NCBI GenBank assembly: GCA_033398695.1 | Contig: CM065815.1 | Span: forward strand, 14,811,501 to 14,875,500 | Direction of reading: 5' to 3' | Length of the DNA stretch: 64,000 nucleotides | Origin: Orobanche coerulescens | Taxonomy: Eukaryota; Streptophyta; Magnoliopsida; Lamiales; Orobanchaceae | Shown: positions 1 to 10,520 of the stretch, piece after piece | Layout: every line of letters begins with the position of its first letter | Numbering within the stretch: position 1 is the stretch's first letter | Translations under genes and position numbers: made by a program | Notes under the pieces: model-generated | What the model was told of the DNA's origin: nothing | Seen by the model: the letters and a program-made list of their open reading frames with translations, nothing else | Databases searched by the model: none

Positions 1-2057
1 CTTTGCGGTCTCCCATCTGTTGGCCGCTTGGAATGTGGCGCCACTTCAGCTGACGCCGAACGCCTGGCTCCAAATTATCTGCACCCTCACCCTCTTCGGC
101 GGTCACCGCCTGTACCGCCTCCCATCGCCGTTGGAGATGAATCATTTGTTTAAACTGACGGCTCAAAAAGGGTTGGTCGGCGGTTACCATATTCAAGGCC
201 GATCTGGTCGGGTGATTCATGGAGTCCCGAATAAGATGCGGGGCGATCAGACGAAATGGTTCTGGGTCGCTGGCAAGTGGAGAGCTTCGGCGAGCGACAA
301 TCCTACGGGCGAGCTGGAGATCCCCACTGAATTTCGGGAGAGGAATCCCGGTAAGGGTTTAGACTCTCCCTTCGTTTGGATGCGTTTTGGACTGATCTAA
401 TTTGATTTCGGTTTTGCAGGTTTTCACATTCCGGCGATCGAGGAGCTGCCTTTCGACTTTCTCGTTGTCTGGGAGTGGATAAGGAGCTTGTCGGACGACG
501 ACCTTGATGCCACTCGGATCAACAAGGAGAGTCGTTGGTTGTCGGCTCGACTATTCCGTTTCCCGAGACATCTCTCGGTGCCAGGTATGAGTTTCTGCGA
601 CCTTCACTTTCTAGGCGATCGCCTTACTTGAGGACAGAATCTGACTGTTGATCGATTGTCTTAACTGCAGAGGTTCGCTTTCCTCGCTTTTTGGAGCCTC
701 CGACGGAGATCGCCATGTCGAACCCAGGAGTTCTAGGCCATCTTCGCCATAAGAGGTCGACTCGGGCCCCTCCCGTCGCGTTGCCTATAGTTCCGGAGGC
801 GGAGCCTCGCGTGGAGCCGGAGCCTCGCGTAGAGCCGGTCGTGTTTGAGGAGGAAGTTCCGGAGGAGGGGCTTCGAGTGAATCGAAAGAGGCCGAGGCCG
901 GAAGAAACTTCGGTTCCTGCCCCGGGCGATGAAGTGCCGATCGCCGCGCCTCCGATCACCATCGTTGCTCCGGAGAGCGAGCCGCCCTCTGCGGCTTTTA
1001 TGCGGGAGACGGCGATCGCGGATGCTGAGACCCCTCGAGGGAAACCGTTTTTCGGTCGGGATCCCGAGAAGGCTGAGAGGTAGATAGCATTTTTGTGTTG
1101 AAAATTGCATCTGCGTAGGAGTTGTATTAACTTTGTTGTTTTGATGCAGGATCCGTCGCGCAGATCCGTCTTGTCCGCCGATGGTCGTAGATTTCCTAGC
1201 GAGCCGATCTCCTCGCCATTCCTGCGACATTCCTCCATACGTTAGCAAGGCCATACGCTCGCTTGAAGGCATGGACGACCGATCTGGATGCGATCGCTCG
1301 GCAGCGATCGGCGAGTTCGATGCACGCTGTTCTCGCCCTTTCTCTTGAGACGGCGACCATGGACGTCCAGGCCGCTCGGGAGTTTGAGGCGGCCCTCCAC
1401 TATTCGCTGCAGGAGGATCTCGAGGCGGCTCGGAAAGAGAACGCCGAGTTTGCCGACAAGATCGCGGCGATGGAGAAGGACTCTTCGGAGGCGCTGCGGG
1501 CGAGCCATGAGCTTGAGCTGGAGAAGAAGGAGACTGAGAAATATCGTATGGCGGTTGACCGATTTTGGGACCAGATGCAGAATGCCGTCCAGGCGCGGAT
1601 CGTTGCTGAAGAGGAGGCCGATCGCCAGAAGGTGACGATTGCTCGGCTGACCAGCGAGCTGACGGAGGCGAGGAAAAAGATTGCTGCGAGGGAGGCCGAG
1701 CTCCAGGGATCGCAACAGGCGATGGCGGAGCTGAAAAGAGAGGTTGAGGCGACCAAGGCCGATCCCTTCCAAAACTTGGAGTATGTCAGCGAGTTCGCCT
1801 ATTATTTGGCGTTCGCCGACTCGATCCGAGCGGCTAAGAAGGGAGGTTTGGAGGTCGGGCCTCTTGCCGATAACTTCAAGGCGTATGCGTTGGAGCATCC
1901 TCTCCATTCAGCTTTCTCCTTACCGATCTTGGATCTTACGGACATCGGCGTGGATTTGAGCTGGTATCCGTCTCCGGCCAATCTTGCTCATCCCGACGCT
2001 CCGGAAGATGAGGGGACCGCGCCGAATGCTGATGGTGAAGGCCAGGCAGGGGCCTGA
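1..2057 (+). pseudogene. Intron-containing accessory ORF of a gypsy element ('putative gypsy-type transposon' domain plus coiled coil), frameshifted
   Basis: Four exons can be read with GT-AG borders and matching phase: 1-350, 420-584, 671-1079 and 1150-2057; the 5' end lies outside the window. Exon 1 carries the conserved block of the plant 'putative gypsy type transposon' family (NAWLQIICTLTLF, then TKWFWVAGKW). Exon 3 is rich in Pro, Glu and Arg. Exon 4 encodes about 260 residues, mostly a charged coiled coil, ending in an acidic tail with a stop at 2055-2057. The spliced frame does not lead into the coiled-coil frame: one must shift between about 1200 and 1262, so the gene appears broken. 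The same architecture recurs at 57599-59068. The function of this family is unknown; its antisense placement in the element is the main clue. Confidence 0.65.
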
Positions 2058-3374
2058 GGCGCTTCATTTTTGGCGTTTTTAGCTTGTAGTTTTGTAGTTT
2101 TCTTTTGTAGCACTTAGGCCTTCGGGCGACCGTGTACTCTGATTTTTCAAGTAAATGAAATGAGCATTTGGATTTCTGACTTATCACTTGAATGAATGGT
2201 TATTTTTTAGTCTTTGTTTGACTTTGTACAAATGTGTGAGGAGAGATCGTTGCGAGGGTAGTTCCAAATGAATTGATAAACTCATAAAGACAACTTTTTA
2301 CAACAAATTTGATCGTTGCACTACATCTGAAAAAATGACGATCTCCGTATGTGGTTGAATAGCGACGATCGTCGTATAGGTAGTCCGCACTCTTATTGCC
2401 CCTTGTTTTTATTCACTTAGCGGAAGTAAGGGGATGAAAATAATTCGACGAGTGAGCGGTCTTTAACTTTGTCGAATCCTCGGGAACGGTCGTCCGTCTT
2501 GAGGAACCGTGCACGATCGCGGAGTTCGATGGACCGACTCCTTGATCATGTCTTGATGCGCAAAGACATTGAGTGTCTTGTGACTCACTTTATTATGAGG
2601 GTCCTCTGTTAGGCTGCGCCTCGCCTCGTATTTAAACGAAGGGCGTGCGGTCTCGGTCTAGAGGAGTCCTTGCGTGGGGCAGCGTCGGATGATTCAACTC
2701 CACGCCCGCGGCTTGTTTAGCTCTGCTTCCACCTCGGCCCACCATGAAGATGGAGAACCTCGACGGTGTACGTTGAGATGGGGGTTGTGGCACGTCGTAT
2801 TGTCCGGGTTCACCATGTTAGATGATGAACCTTTGAGGGCGAGCGATCGTGTCCACTGATTAACTTTGGAGGGCCCTCAGACTACGCCGGCCTCGTATTT
2901 AAACGAAGGGCGGGCGATCTTGGCCCAAAGGGACCTTGCATGGCCTAAGTAGTCGGTTCCATCGACCACCAGGACCATGGCTGCACTCTTCCACCTTGGA
3001 TCATCATGCAGATGCCGACTTTCGACGGTGTACGTTGTGCGGGGGAGGCGATCTCGTGCCTTAGTCCATCATGTTAAATGGTGAACTTTAGATGGCGATC
3101 GAGCCCTCCAGTTTCTTAAATGAGGAGGGAGATCGAGGAGACTTCCGAGGTCTCCTTCTCTTGATTGAAGCATGTATGGACGGTCGCCGAGGCTAATCCA
3201 GGGGTCGGCTCATATGAGCTTTCCAGCCTGTTTTATGTTTGACTCGGACGATCGTCTATAGAGATAGGTAGGGGCCTCGGCTAAACCAATAAGCTGTCCA
3301 ACTTGCCCTCCTCGAACAATCTCCAGAGCTGTTTGAGGAGGTCGCGGCATTTGTTGGTGCTGTGGCCGGGACTC
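2058..3374. other. Spacer between gag and the antisense accessory gene
   Basis: No ORF resembling pol is visible in this 1.3 kb. It contains many GATCG words and a diverged tandem duplication (listed separately). In sense orientation it follows gag, exactly where protease and reverse transcriptase would be expected. This is the best direct evidence that the copy lost pol or never had it. Confidence 0.5.
2590..3115. repeat. Diverged tandem duplication, about 265-bp unit, two copies
   Basis: Anchor words recur at constant spacing: CCTCGTATTTAAACGAAGGG near 2624 and again near 2891 (period 267), CGACGGTGTACGTTG at 2761 and 3023 (period 262), and a CATGTTA(G/A)ATG block near 2814 and 3070. Between the anchors the copies are clearly diverged. 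Tat-lineage elements often contain tandem repeats in internal non-coding DNA. Confidence 0.75.
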
Positions 3375-4772
3375 TTATGGTAGGCACAATATTGATTGTT
3401 GTCCAGGTGACCGTGGTCCCTTATCGCCTTTGGCTTTTTGAGCTCTTCGTGCCGGAGTTCTGTTGAACGTATGGAGGAGATGGGCTTCCATGTCCTCGAA
3501 AGCCTTGAGATCTCCGGGTGTCTTGGCGATCGCCTTCTTTGCTTTGGCGATCGCTATCTTCTGGACAAGAGGTGGCGTTTCCTCGCCTAAGCGGAGGGTG
3601 AGTAGCCTTTGCCTGGCCAGAAAGTTGGCAGCTTTAGCGCGGAAGATCGCGTAAGTTGGGGGAATATCCTTGGAGAGATGTCTAAACATGGGATAGTGAC
3701 CGTGGAATCCCCCCATGACCGAATAGAGAGCGAGCTCGTCACTGACGGGTTCGTCGGTGAGGATGATTTCGTCTACCCGGTCGATGTAATCTGTGTCGGT
3801 TTCGTCCTTCCCCTGCTTGATTTTTATCATGCGGTGGGGGCCTTCTGGTCTGGCGACCTTGCTGGCGAAGTATGACGTGAAGTCATTCGCCAGTTTCTTA
3901 AACGAGGTGATTGATCGTGGTGGTAGTGAGACGTACCACCTATGGGCCAGATCGCCCAATGTCAACGGGACAGTTGCCCCACACCCAGTCATGTAAATTC
4001 GGAATTTACTCAGGTGGGTTTCGGGGTCCGATCTCCCCTCATACAGAGGTGTTTTGGGAGGAGCGATCGTTGGTTGTATGGGGGCAAGCTCGATGTGGAC
4101 CGCGAGTGGCTCGGTCGGCCCGGTGATCTTTTTGCTGGTGCTTGCCCCAGTGTCCAAGAGTGCTTTCATCTCGTCGAGCTGGCGTTGTATGGCGGCCATC
4201 GCCGTGGCCTGACTGCTAGCGGCTCGGCGCTCGGAGCGGGAGCCGAGGCGATCCAGTACTGATCCCCTGGCGATCGGGGCGGGAGTCAGATGGCTGACCT
4301 GCGTTCGGCTGTGAGGCGGGTAGGCCGAAGTCCTGGTGACGGATTCGGATTCCGTCTTGTCAAGGTTGGAAACAGAATGCCCCGGTCGCCAGGACGGGTC
4401 GCGCCCCAAGCGATCGAATATGGATCCGTCCGGTCGTGCGAGAGCCTTTCCTCGCGAATTGGGGCTTTTTGACGATCGCTCGTTCAGTAGCCCGTTGAAT
4501 TTCCGTTTTCCCATGCGGCGGATGATCGAGGGAGTTATCGCGGGCGACGCGCATGCTCTCCGTCGCTCCTCCAGGATGGCCATAGCCTCCTCGATCTGTT
4601 CCTCGGTTTGGAACTGATCGAGTGAGAGGTTGGGGCCATCTCTCGGATGCGGGATCGAGAGTCTCGCGTTGCTGCGGCTTCCCCCTGTCGTCGGCTGGGG
4701 TTCGGACTGAGCCGGGAAATGGTGTCCGGCGGTTCGGAGAGCGGCTTTCTTCGATGTACCGGCGGATGTCAT
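3375..4772 (-). pseudogene. gag: Ty3/gypsy gag, C-terminus frameshifted
   Basis: The 465-codon frame starts MTSAGTSKKA and carries the Retrotrans_gag signature in its second half: KTPLYEGRSDPETHLSKF, then the tryptophan of LAHRWYVSLPP, then FTSYFASKVARPEG. Gag packages element RNA into cytoplasmic particles. Near 3416-3425 the reading frame shifts: the next frame encodes NNQYCAYHKSPGHSTNKC, a variant zinc knuckle (C-x2-H-x4-H-x4-C), followed by a short tail typical of gypsy gag. The original gag therefore continued past this ORF's stop. The start lies 109 bases downstream of the primer-binding site, as expected. Pol does not follow. Confidence 0.8.
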
Positions 4773-4880
4773 GATTCTGAAGGTTTTCTTTGAAGTGCAG
4801 TGAGTGTCACTTCAAGTATATGCCCCGAGAACAGTGAGTGTTCTTCGAGACGGTAGGAATAAAAATGTGAGGGTTAGATC

Positions 4881-4897
4881 CCCTTCCTCTAGCGCCA
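4881..4897 (-). other. Primer-binding site of the Tat-like element
   Basis: On the minus strand the LTR ends in CA at 4900. Two spacer bases follow, then TGGCGCTAGAGGAAGGG. TGGCGC-type sites directly after the LTR are typical of gypsy lineages that do not use initiator tRNA-Met. I cannot assign the tRNA by eye. Confidence 0.7.
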
Positions 4898-4899
4898 AT

Positions 4900-6037
4900 T
4901 GTTGCTACCCAAAATATTATTCGGAGATAGATATTGCTGGAATGGATGGAATAGCAAACAAATGCAAGAGCACTTCCGAGAGAAAGATAAATAACACAAG
5001 ATTTGCCGGGGTTGTTAGTCCCGGACTTGAATGCTCTCGCGAGATATTATTAATACTAATATTCGGGGATACAAGTACTAATGAAAGAATACAATTACAA
5101 TGAGTGTAAAGATTCTTGTTATCTTAGTTAGTGAGCGTGTAGATTGCCGGAAGAACCAGATTTGATGCTCTGTGAGTTCTCGTAACAAAGGAGATGAACA
5201 GTCGCGGCGGTGAGAGATCGACCGTCTCTCACGGCGAGTATTTAGCTGGATGCTTGGGCTCCGGGGCTTATGAATCCCTTGGAATCGGCCTAGTGGAGAC
5301 TTGCTGCTTCTGCCGATCGTGTTCTGGACGAGAGATTCGGAGAGAGAAGTCCTGAGATGGATTAGGTGAGAAAGCGGGAGCTTGGTGATATGTGTGTTCT
5401 CTGTATTTCTATTGTGGGAGAAATGAATTACGACGTAAGTCGAATGAATTCGAACCTTTTCGATAGGAGGAGGTTCTCTATTTATAGGGCTTGAATCGTC
5501 GGACGATCGCCTTTTACGCATTATAATAATCGGGCGATCGTCTTTTCGCACATCGGCTGTCCCCTCAAAATCTGCAGGAGTTCTTTGGCGATCAAATATG
5601 CGGTCGATGGGAGCTTACGCGTCTGAGTTCTTTGTCACGGGTGGTCCCACTGACAACTTTCGGCGCGCATGCTGGTAGGTGAGGTAGGTGACAGGCTGTG
5701 GTCAAAGATCTTGTCTGTCAGTAAAAGATCTTATCTGCTAGCGAAGATCTTGTCAGCGCCTTTGGTGGATCTGCACGTGGGTGCTTTTCTGAGATCCAGT
5801 CCTTGATGACTTTGACGGGCGATCGTCGCTGCTCGGGGCGTAGGTCGATTGCCCTTAGCCGGTCACTAGAGTAGATCGCCAGCTGCCAAAGGGCGATCGC
5901 CTTGGGAGTCGATCGCTAGGTACCTGATGGTGGTTTGATATCTTCGACTTGGCGGGCTAGCCATAGTTTGACTGGAGTTGACTTGGTCGCTCGGCCTTAT
6001 AGTCGATCGCCTGTCGGGATGAATAAATCGTGACACA
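4900..6037 (-). mobile_element. LTR of the Tat-like element (1138 bp)
   Basis: On the minus strand it begins TGTGTCACG (6037) and ends GTAGCAACA (4900), flanked by the primer-binding site on one side and interrupted hAT coding sequence on the other, so it is the 5' LTR. A TATA box (CCCTATAAATAG, minus strand, about 5477-5488) places transcription toward gag. The outer border is ambiguous by up to 3 bp because the sequence reads GACACAACAAAG. The expected 5-bp duplicate lies outside the window. Confidence 0.75.
5479..6017 (-). promoter_or_regulatory. LTR promoter: GATCG word array upstream of a TATA box
   Basis: The U3 part of the LTR is studded with GCGATCGC, GGCGATCGTC and TCGATCGC words (around 5502, 5531, 5818, 5891, 5909 and 6003, plus degenerate forms). 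They lie upstream, in transcription sense, of CCTATAAATAG at about 5480-5487. The nearest word is about 20 bp from the TATA box. The same word type is frequent in the internal region. A role as enhancer is inference. Confidence 0.55.
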
Positions 6038-8606
6038 ACAAAGTGGTAATTCCTCCAAAAAAGATATTGATTGGAAGTATTGTTATCAAAATGATGGGGA
6101 AAAATCACTTCGATGGAAATTTTGTCACCATCAATCGAATGGGGGTGTTACTCGTCTAAAGCAACACTTAGCTCAAACCCACAAAGGTGTTGCTCCTTGT
6201 GCAAAAGTTCCTGATGATGTCAAAAAAGAAATTAAAGATGCACTTGAGAAAGCAAAAACTAACAAACTCCGGAGTACACAATTATTAAGGGAGATTGGCG
6301 AGGGACTCGGCACTAATACTAGACAATCAGGAGAAGACGATAGTGAAGATGTTGGGACACATGTTAGCAGCTCTAAACAACTCAAAGGAACGCTTGATGG
6401 CTTTGTTACATCGGAACCCAAACAAACAACCCTTAATTCAGCATATAAAAAGGAGTTGCTTGTTGATGTGAAGCGTAGGATTGGCCGTTTTTTTTATTCC
6501 GCCGCACTTCCTTTCAATGTTATCAATGATCCACACTTTAAGCCCATGTGTGATGGGATTGCAGAATATGGAAAAGGGTTTAAACCGCCTTCTATGCATG
6601 AGTTGAGAACTTGGATACTTAAGGCTGAGGTCGAAGACATCCATCGAATTTATGATGAACACCAACAAGTATGGAAACAAGTTGGAGGCACTATTATGTC
6701 CGATGGTTGGACAGATGGGAAAAATCGGAGTTTGATAAATTTCTTGATTAATAGCCCCGCGGGAACTTTTTTTCTTAAATCGGTTGACGCATCGGCTTCT
6801 ATTAAAAATGGCGACTTAATTTTTGGTTACCTTAATGAGGTTATTACTGAAGTGGGCGAGGAAAATGTTATTCACATTATCACAGATAATGCTACGAATT
6901 GTGTTAAGGCAGGGAAAAAGATTATGGAAGTGAGGAAGAACATATGGTGGACACCGTGTGCGGCACATTGTATTGATCTGATGTTAGAAGATATTGCAAA
7001 AATCGAGGTCATCTCACAAATAATTACCCATGCGAAGACAGTCGTGAAGTTTCTCTACGGCCATGGAACCTTACTTTATTTAATGAGGGATTATACAAAG
7101 GGTAAAGAAATTATCCGACCGGTTGTTACTCGCTATGCCACATCATTTCTTACTTTACAGAGCATGTATAAGGTTTAAAGAGAACTTCAGAATTTGTTCT
7201 CTTCTGAACATTGGGCTAATTCTCGTGAAGCGAAAACAATGCAGGGTAAAGTGGTTAAGAGACTTGTAGTAAACGATCCCAACTTCTGGCCACACATGGC
7301 TTTCTGCATCAAAAGCATTGTCCCTCTTGTTAGTGTGTTGAGGGAAGTAGATTCGGAGGAGAGACCAGTTATGGGATACACATACGAGCTTATTCAAAGG
7401 GCAAAAGAGACAATTAAATTTAATTGTGGGGGAGTTCAAAAGAGGTACATGCCAATTTGGAAGAAAATAGATGCTCGTTGGGCTCCACAACTTCATCATC
7501 CTCTACATGCAGCTGGGTACTATTTGAATCCGCAACTACATTATGGAGAAAGGTTTATCAATAGTGTAGAGATTAGACAGGGCTTGTATGCATGCATGGA
7601 CAAAATGATGGATCCAGATGATCGTTTGATAGCTGATATCCAATTGGATTCATTTAACAAGGCTCAAGGAGAGTTTGGAACTACAGTAGCAAAAAGATCA
7701 AGAATGTTGCGATCTCCGGGTAATTATTATATTTTGCTTTTTGAATTACTTAATTATGAACTTCTAGTGTTTATTTTATTTATTTTATAATTTATACATA
7801 TTCGTATAGCTAGTTGGTGGGAGCGTTTTGGTACCGAGACGCCAGAGCTTATGTCGTTTGCCATTCGTGTCCTTAGTCTCACATGTAGTGCTTCGGGGTG
7901 TGAAAGGAATTGGAGTACATTTGAATCGGTAAGTGTTATCTTTATTATTCTTCATTTCCATCTAGTAATATGAACTTCTAGTGTTTATGCTTGGTATTTG
8001 ATTGATGATATATATGTTTATGCTTCTAGTATTTGATTGTTGATGTATTGTAATTTTTTAGATTCATACGAAAAAGAGGAACAAGCTTGAACATAAACGG
8101 TTAAATGCCTTAATTTATGTGAAATATAACTTGAAGTTAAGGGAGAGAAGTATTAAGAGGAGGAACAAAATAGATCCTATTGTAGCTGATGAGATTGATC
8201 TGGATGATGAATGGATAATGGAGAAAGAGGATCTCGTCTTGCCTACGAGTACAAAATGGCTTGAAGATGATGAATTATTTGAAGGGGATCCCATTGTTAG
8301 TGTGCCACCAGGTCTCTTTGATAGTCTTTTAGATTCGGATAGACGAATTGAAGATAATGTTGTTGATGTTCCTCCCACGGTCACAAAGAAAAGGATTAGT
8401 GAAAGTTCAAGTAAGTACATACTACATAATAACTATTTCTATTGTACTTGTTCATAAATATATTTCTATTGTACTTGTTCATGAATATTTTTTCTTTATA
8501 ATTCTTATTTATAGGTGGTATCAAAGATAAAGGCAAACAACCGAGAGTTGGTCTTGTTGATGAAGATGTGACCTTTGATGATGTTGACGAACATGGGGCT
8601 AAGTAA
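6038..8606 (+). pseudogene. hAT-family transposase, four exons, with one nonsense codon and interrupted 5' end
   Basis: Exons by GT-AG and phase: 6038-7719, 7810-7928, about 8062-8410, 8515-8606; roughly 750 residues, normal for plant hAT. Exon 1 begins with a BED-like finger (RWKFC then GGVTRLKQHLAQTH); the first zinc-binding Cys of the usual CxxC is Trp. It continues with a DUF659-like core (IMSDGWTD, then HIITDNATNCVKAGK). Exon 2 has the dimerisation signature CSASGCERNWSTF and exon 3 continues IHTKKRNKLEHKRLN. An in-frame TAA at 7176-7178 splits exon 1. The protein would cut and paste hAT ends in the nucleus, but this copy lacks its start, a zinc ligand and an open frame. The acidic C-terminal tail is plausible but unverified. 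Confidence 0.8.
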
Positions 8607-9009
8607 CTTTGATAGTGGAAACTTTCCTACCATTGATTCCCTTGATGATGATTCCAACATTAACTTGGATGATGAAGATAATAATTATTTTTAGTTTGTT
8701 TATGGATTTCCATTATTATGATTTGTGATACATTTACTTATTTTGAGTTCGGTTTAAGTTTGTTTGACTATGGTTGTATGAATTCTTATGGAAGTTGTGT
8801 TAGTTTGTTATTTGAACTATTTTAGATGTTATTTTTATTATACTTAGTAACTTAGGTTGAATTATGTTAAATAGGTACAAATTATATATATATATATATA
8901 TCATTTAATTTAAAAATAACATGAATGCTAAACCTACGCTACGCTATTTGCGCCACGCGCTTTGCGGACAAAAACGCTACGCACCAGCGCTACGCCTTTT
9001 AAAACACTG
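6038..9009 (+). mobile_element. hAT transposon, 5' part displaced by the Tat-like insertion
   Basis: The coding part shows BED-type finger, DUF659-like region and C-terminal hAT dimerisation domain. The 3' end is recognisable: subterminal GCTACGC-type repeats (about 8930-8995) precede the terminal TTTTAAAACACTG ending at 9009, reverse complement CAGTGTTTTAAAA, which fits a hAT inverted repeat. The matching 5' end is not in the window because the LTR element occupies the upstream side. The 8 bases after the end are ATACACAC; a copy of these should flank the far 5' end. Confidence 0.75.
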
Positions 9010-9019
9010 ATACACACAT

Positions 9020-9063
<44 letters not shown>

Positions 9064-9230
9064 TCTTGATTTTCTTATTTTGTGCCGGTATTCTAATTTT
9101 TACAATTTTATATGAAAATATTGTCAAGTATTAATTTATACATATATATGTATTATTTCTTGATTTTCTTATTTTGTGCCGGTATTCTAATTTTTATAAG
9201 TTTATATGAAAATATTGTCAAGTATTAGCT
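9010..9230. repeat. (CA)n/(TA)n microsatellite followed by an about 90-bp tandem duplication
   Basis: CA repeats grade into (TA)n at about 9018-9058. Two near-identical blocks beginning ATTATTTCTTGATTTTC start at about 9058 and 9150. The first block also carries the linker TTAATTTATACATATATATG. No coding potential. This is short-range tandem duplication next to the hAT end. Confidence 0.75.
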
Positions 9231-9433
9231 TTTAAAACAAAAATTGAAAAATGTCCAAGTTGGTCATTGTTTATAATTATGCCCCTTGATCGACATAAAA
9301 TGACTCAAATATCCTTATGAACCTCTAAAATTACCCGCTGTCATCGGGATGTCTGGTTTGTTATTTCGCGTGCCTAGTCGCCCACAAAATCTTTCAAAAA
9401 TTATGCACTTACACACAAATTTATTCTTTAAAT

Positions 9434-10155
9434 TAGGGCTGGCAAAAAAATCCAAAAAATCTGATATCCGTCCGAAATATCTGTATTCGTATCCGAAAAA
9501 AGAGAATATTATCCGTATCCGAAAAAAAGCGGATACGGATATTATTCGTATTCGAAAATTCCGGATACAGATATGGATATAGACGCATCCGTATCCGAAA
9601 ATATCCGTATCCGAGATAAATTATATATAATATATAATTTTAATATATTTTTAATATATAATTACAAAATATAACACATTTTATATTTATAATAATATAA
9701 ATTTTTATAAATATAATTTGATTTTAGATCTTAGTAGATCACTACTATAATTTAGTGATATTCCCAAATTTTCAAAAAATAAAAAAGTAATTTGGTTGGA
9801 AATCTTAGTAGATCTTTAATTAAGTGATATGTTTATACTTAGTTATCTATAATTATTTCTATCTTTCACACAACAATCAAGTAGCTCAAGTGGTTAGACT
9901 GTGGCTTTAAAAATCCATAAAGAGAAGAGTTGTGGGTTCAATTCCCTTTGCACCCATTTATTTTTGAAAAATAAAACAAGAATTGCAGATTCGGATTCGG
10001 ATAGTATCCGTATCCGGATAATATTCGCCGGATTCGAATACGGATAAGGTTTTCTCGGATATTCCCGGATTCGGATTCGGATACGGATTCCTGGTTCCGG
10101 ATTCGGATACGGATATAGCCATATTCGTATCCGTATTATCCGATTGCCACCCCTA
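9434..10155. mobile_element. hAT-type MITE, 722 bp, perfect 8-bp TSD
   Basis: The ends read TAGGGCTGGCAAAA at 9434 and, on the opposite strand, TAGGGGTGGCAATCGG from 10155, an imperfect inverted repeat of the TAGGGNTGGCAA type seen in plant hAT MITEs. The flanks carry an exact 8-bp target duplication CTTTAAAT at 9426-9433 and 10156-10163, diagnostic of hAT transposition. Both subterminal parts are built from repeated ATCCGTATCCG-like words in opposite orientation, so the ends can fold together. No transposase is encoded, so it depends on a hAT enzyme in trans. Confidence 0.85.
9882..9947 (+). other. tRNA-like pol III promoter (A and B boxes) inside the MITE
   Basis: TAGCTCAAGTGGTTAG (9882-9897) matches a tRNA A box and GGTTCAATTCC (9935-9945) matches a B box, at a spacing close to a tRNA gene. 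No complementary acceptor stem precedes the A box, so it is not a functional tRNA gene. It is better read as a tRNA-derived or SINE-like pol III promoter captured by or fused into the MITE. Confidence 0.55.
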
Positions 10156-10520
10156 CTTTAAATCATACCTTCATCTCTTCCACAAAATGCAAGAATACGG
10201 ATTAGTGGCGATAAAGAAAAATTAGTTTTGTTGTTGTTTACTTTTTTCAGACACAAATATTTATTTTCAATACTTTAAAGAACCCTAAATTCTAGATGTT
10301 TTTGTTGGGTATTTTATTAAATACTCGAATAGTTGCTTCAATCATTATTGTGATTAATATATTTGCTGAATCTTATATTTGCTGAGTATTTGGTTGATTT
10401 ACCTTTTCTCGACTACAATTCAGTTTATTATGGATCTTCTCTTCATATGATTTCCAGCTCCTAAGTCTAGAATCTAAGAAGACAAACGATACCTGTGTTA
10501 GTTCTGTGAATTTCCAACAA
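10156..10520. other. Non-coding flank between MITE and copia LTR
   Basis: AT-rich sequence with no ORF or repeat that I recognise, apart from the MITE target duplicate at 10156-10163. The last bases before the copia LTR (TTTCCAACA) resemble an LTR terminus but are too short to assign. Confidence 0.4.

Larger units (their letters stand above)
1..6037 (-). mobile_element. Tat-like Ty3/gypsy retrotransposon without visible pol, truncated by window edge
   Basis: Read on the minus strand the order is LTR (6037-4900), primer-binding site, gag (4772-3375), a spacer with a tandem duplication, then an accessory gene lying on the opposite strand (1-2057). No protease, reverse transcriptase, RNase H or integrase motif is present between gag and the accessory gene. 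An extra antisense ORF is known from Tat-lineage elements such as maize Grande, so the lineage is an inference from architecture. The second LTR would lie left of the window. The right edge abuts hAT coding sequence, so this element inserted into the hAT element. The missing pol suggests a non-autonomous derivative that would need a relative's enzymes. Confidence 0.72.

Noticed and set aside
624..1272. Long minus-strand frames over the accessory gene
   Set aside because: GC-rich shadow frames of the spliced plus-strand gene; composition and splice sites support the plus strand.
9876..9955. A genuine tRNA gene
   Set aside because: A and B boxes are good but no acceptor stem pairs with the 3' end, and the unit sits within a MITE.
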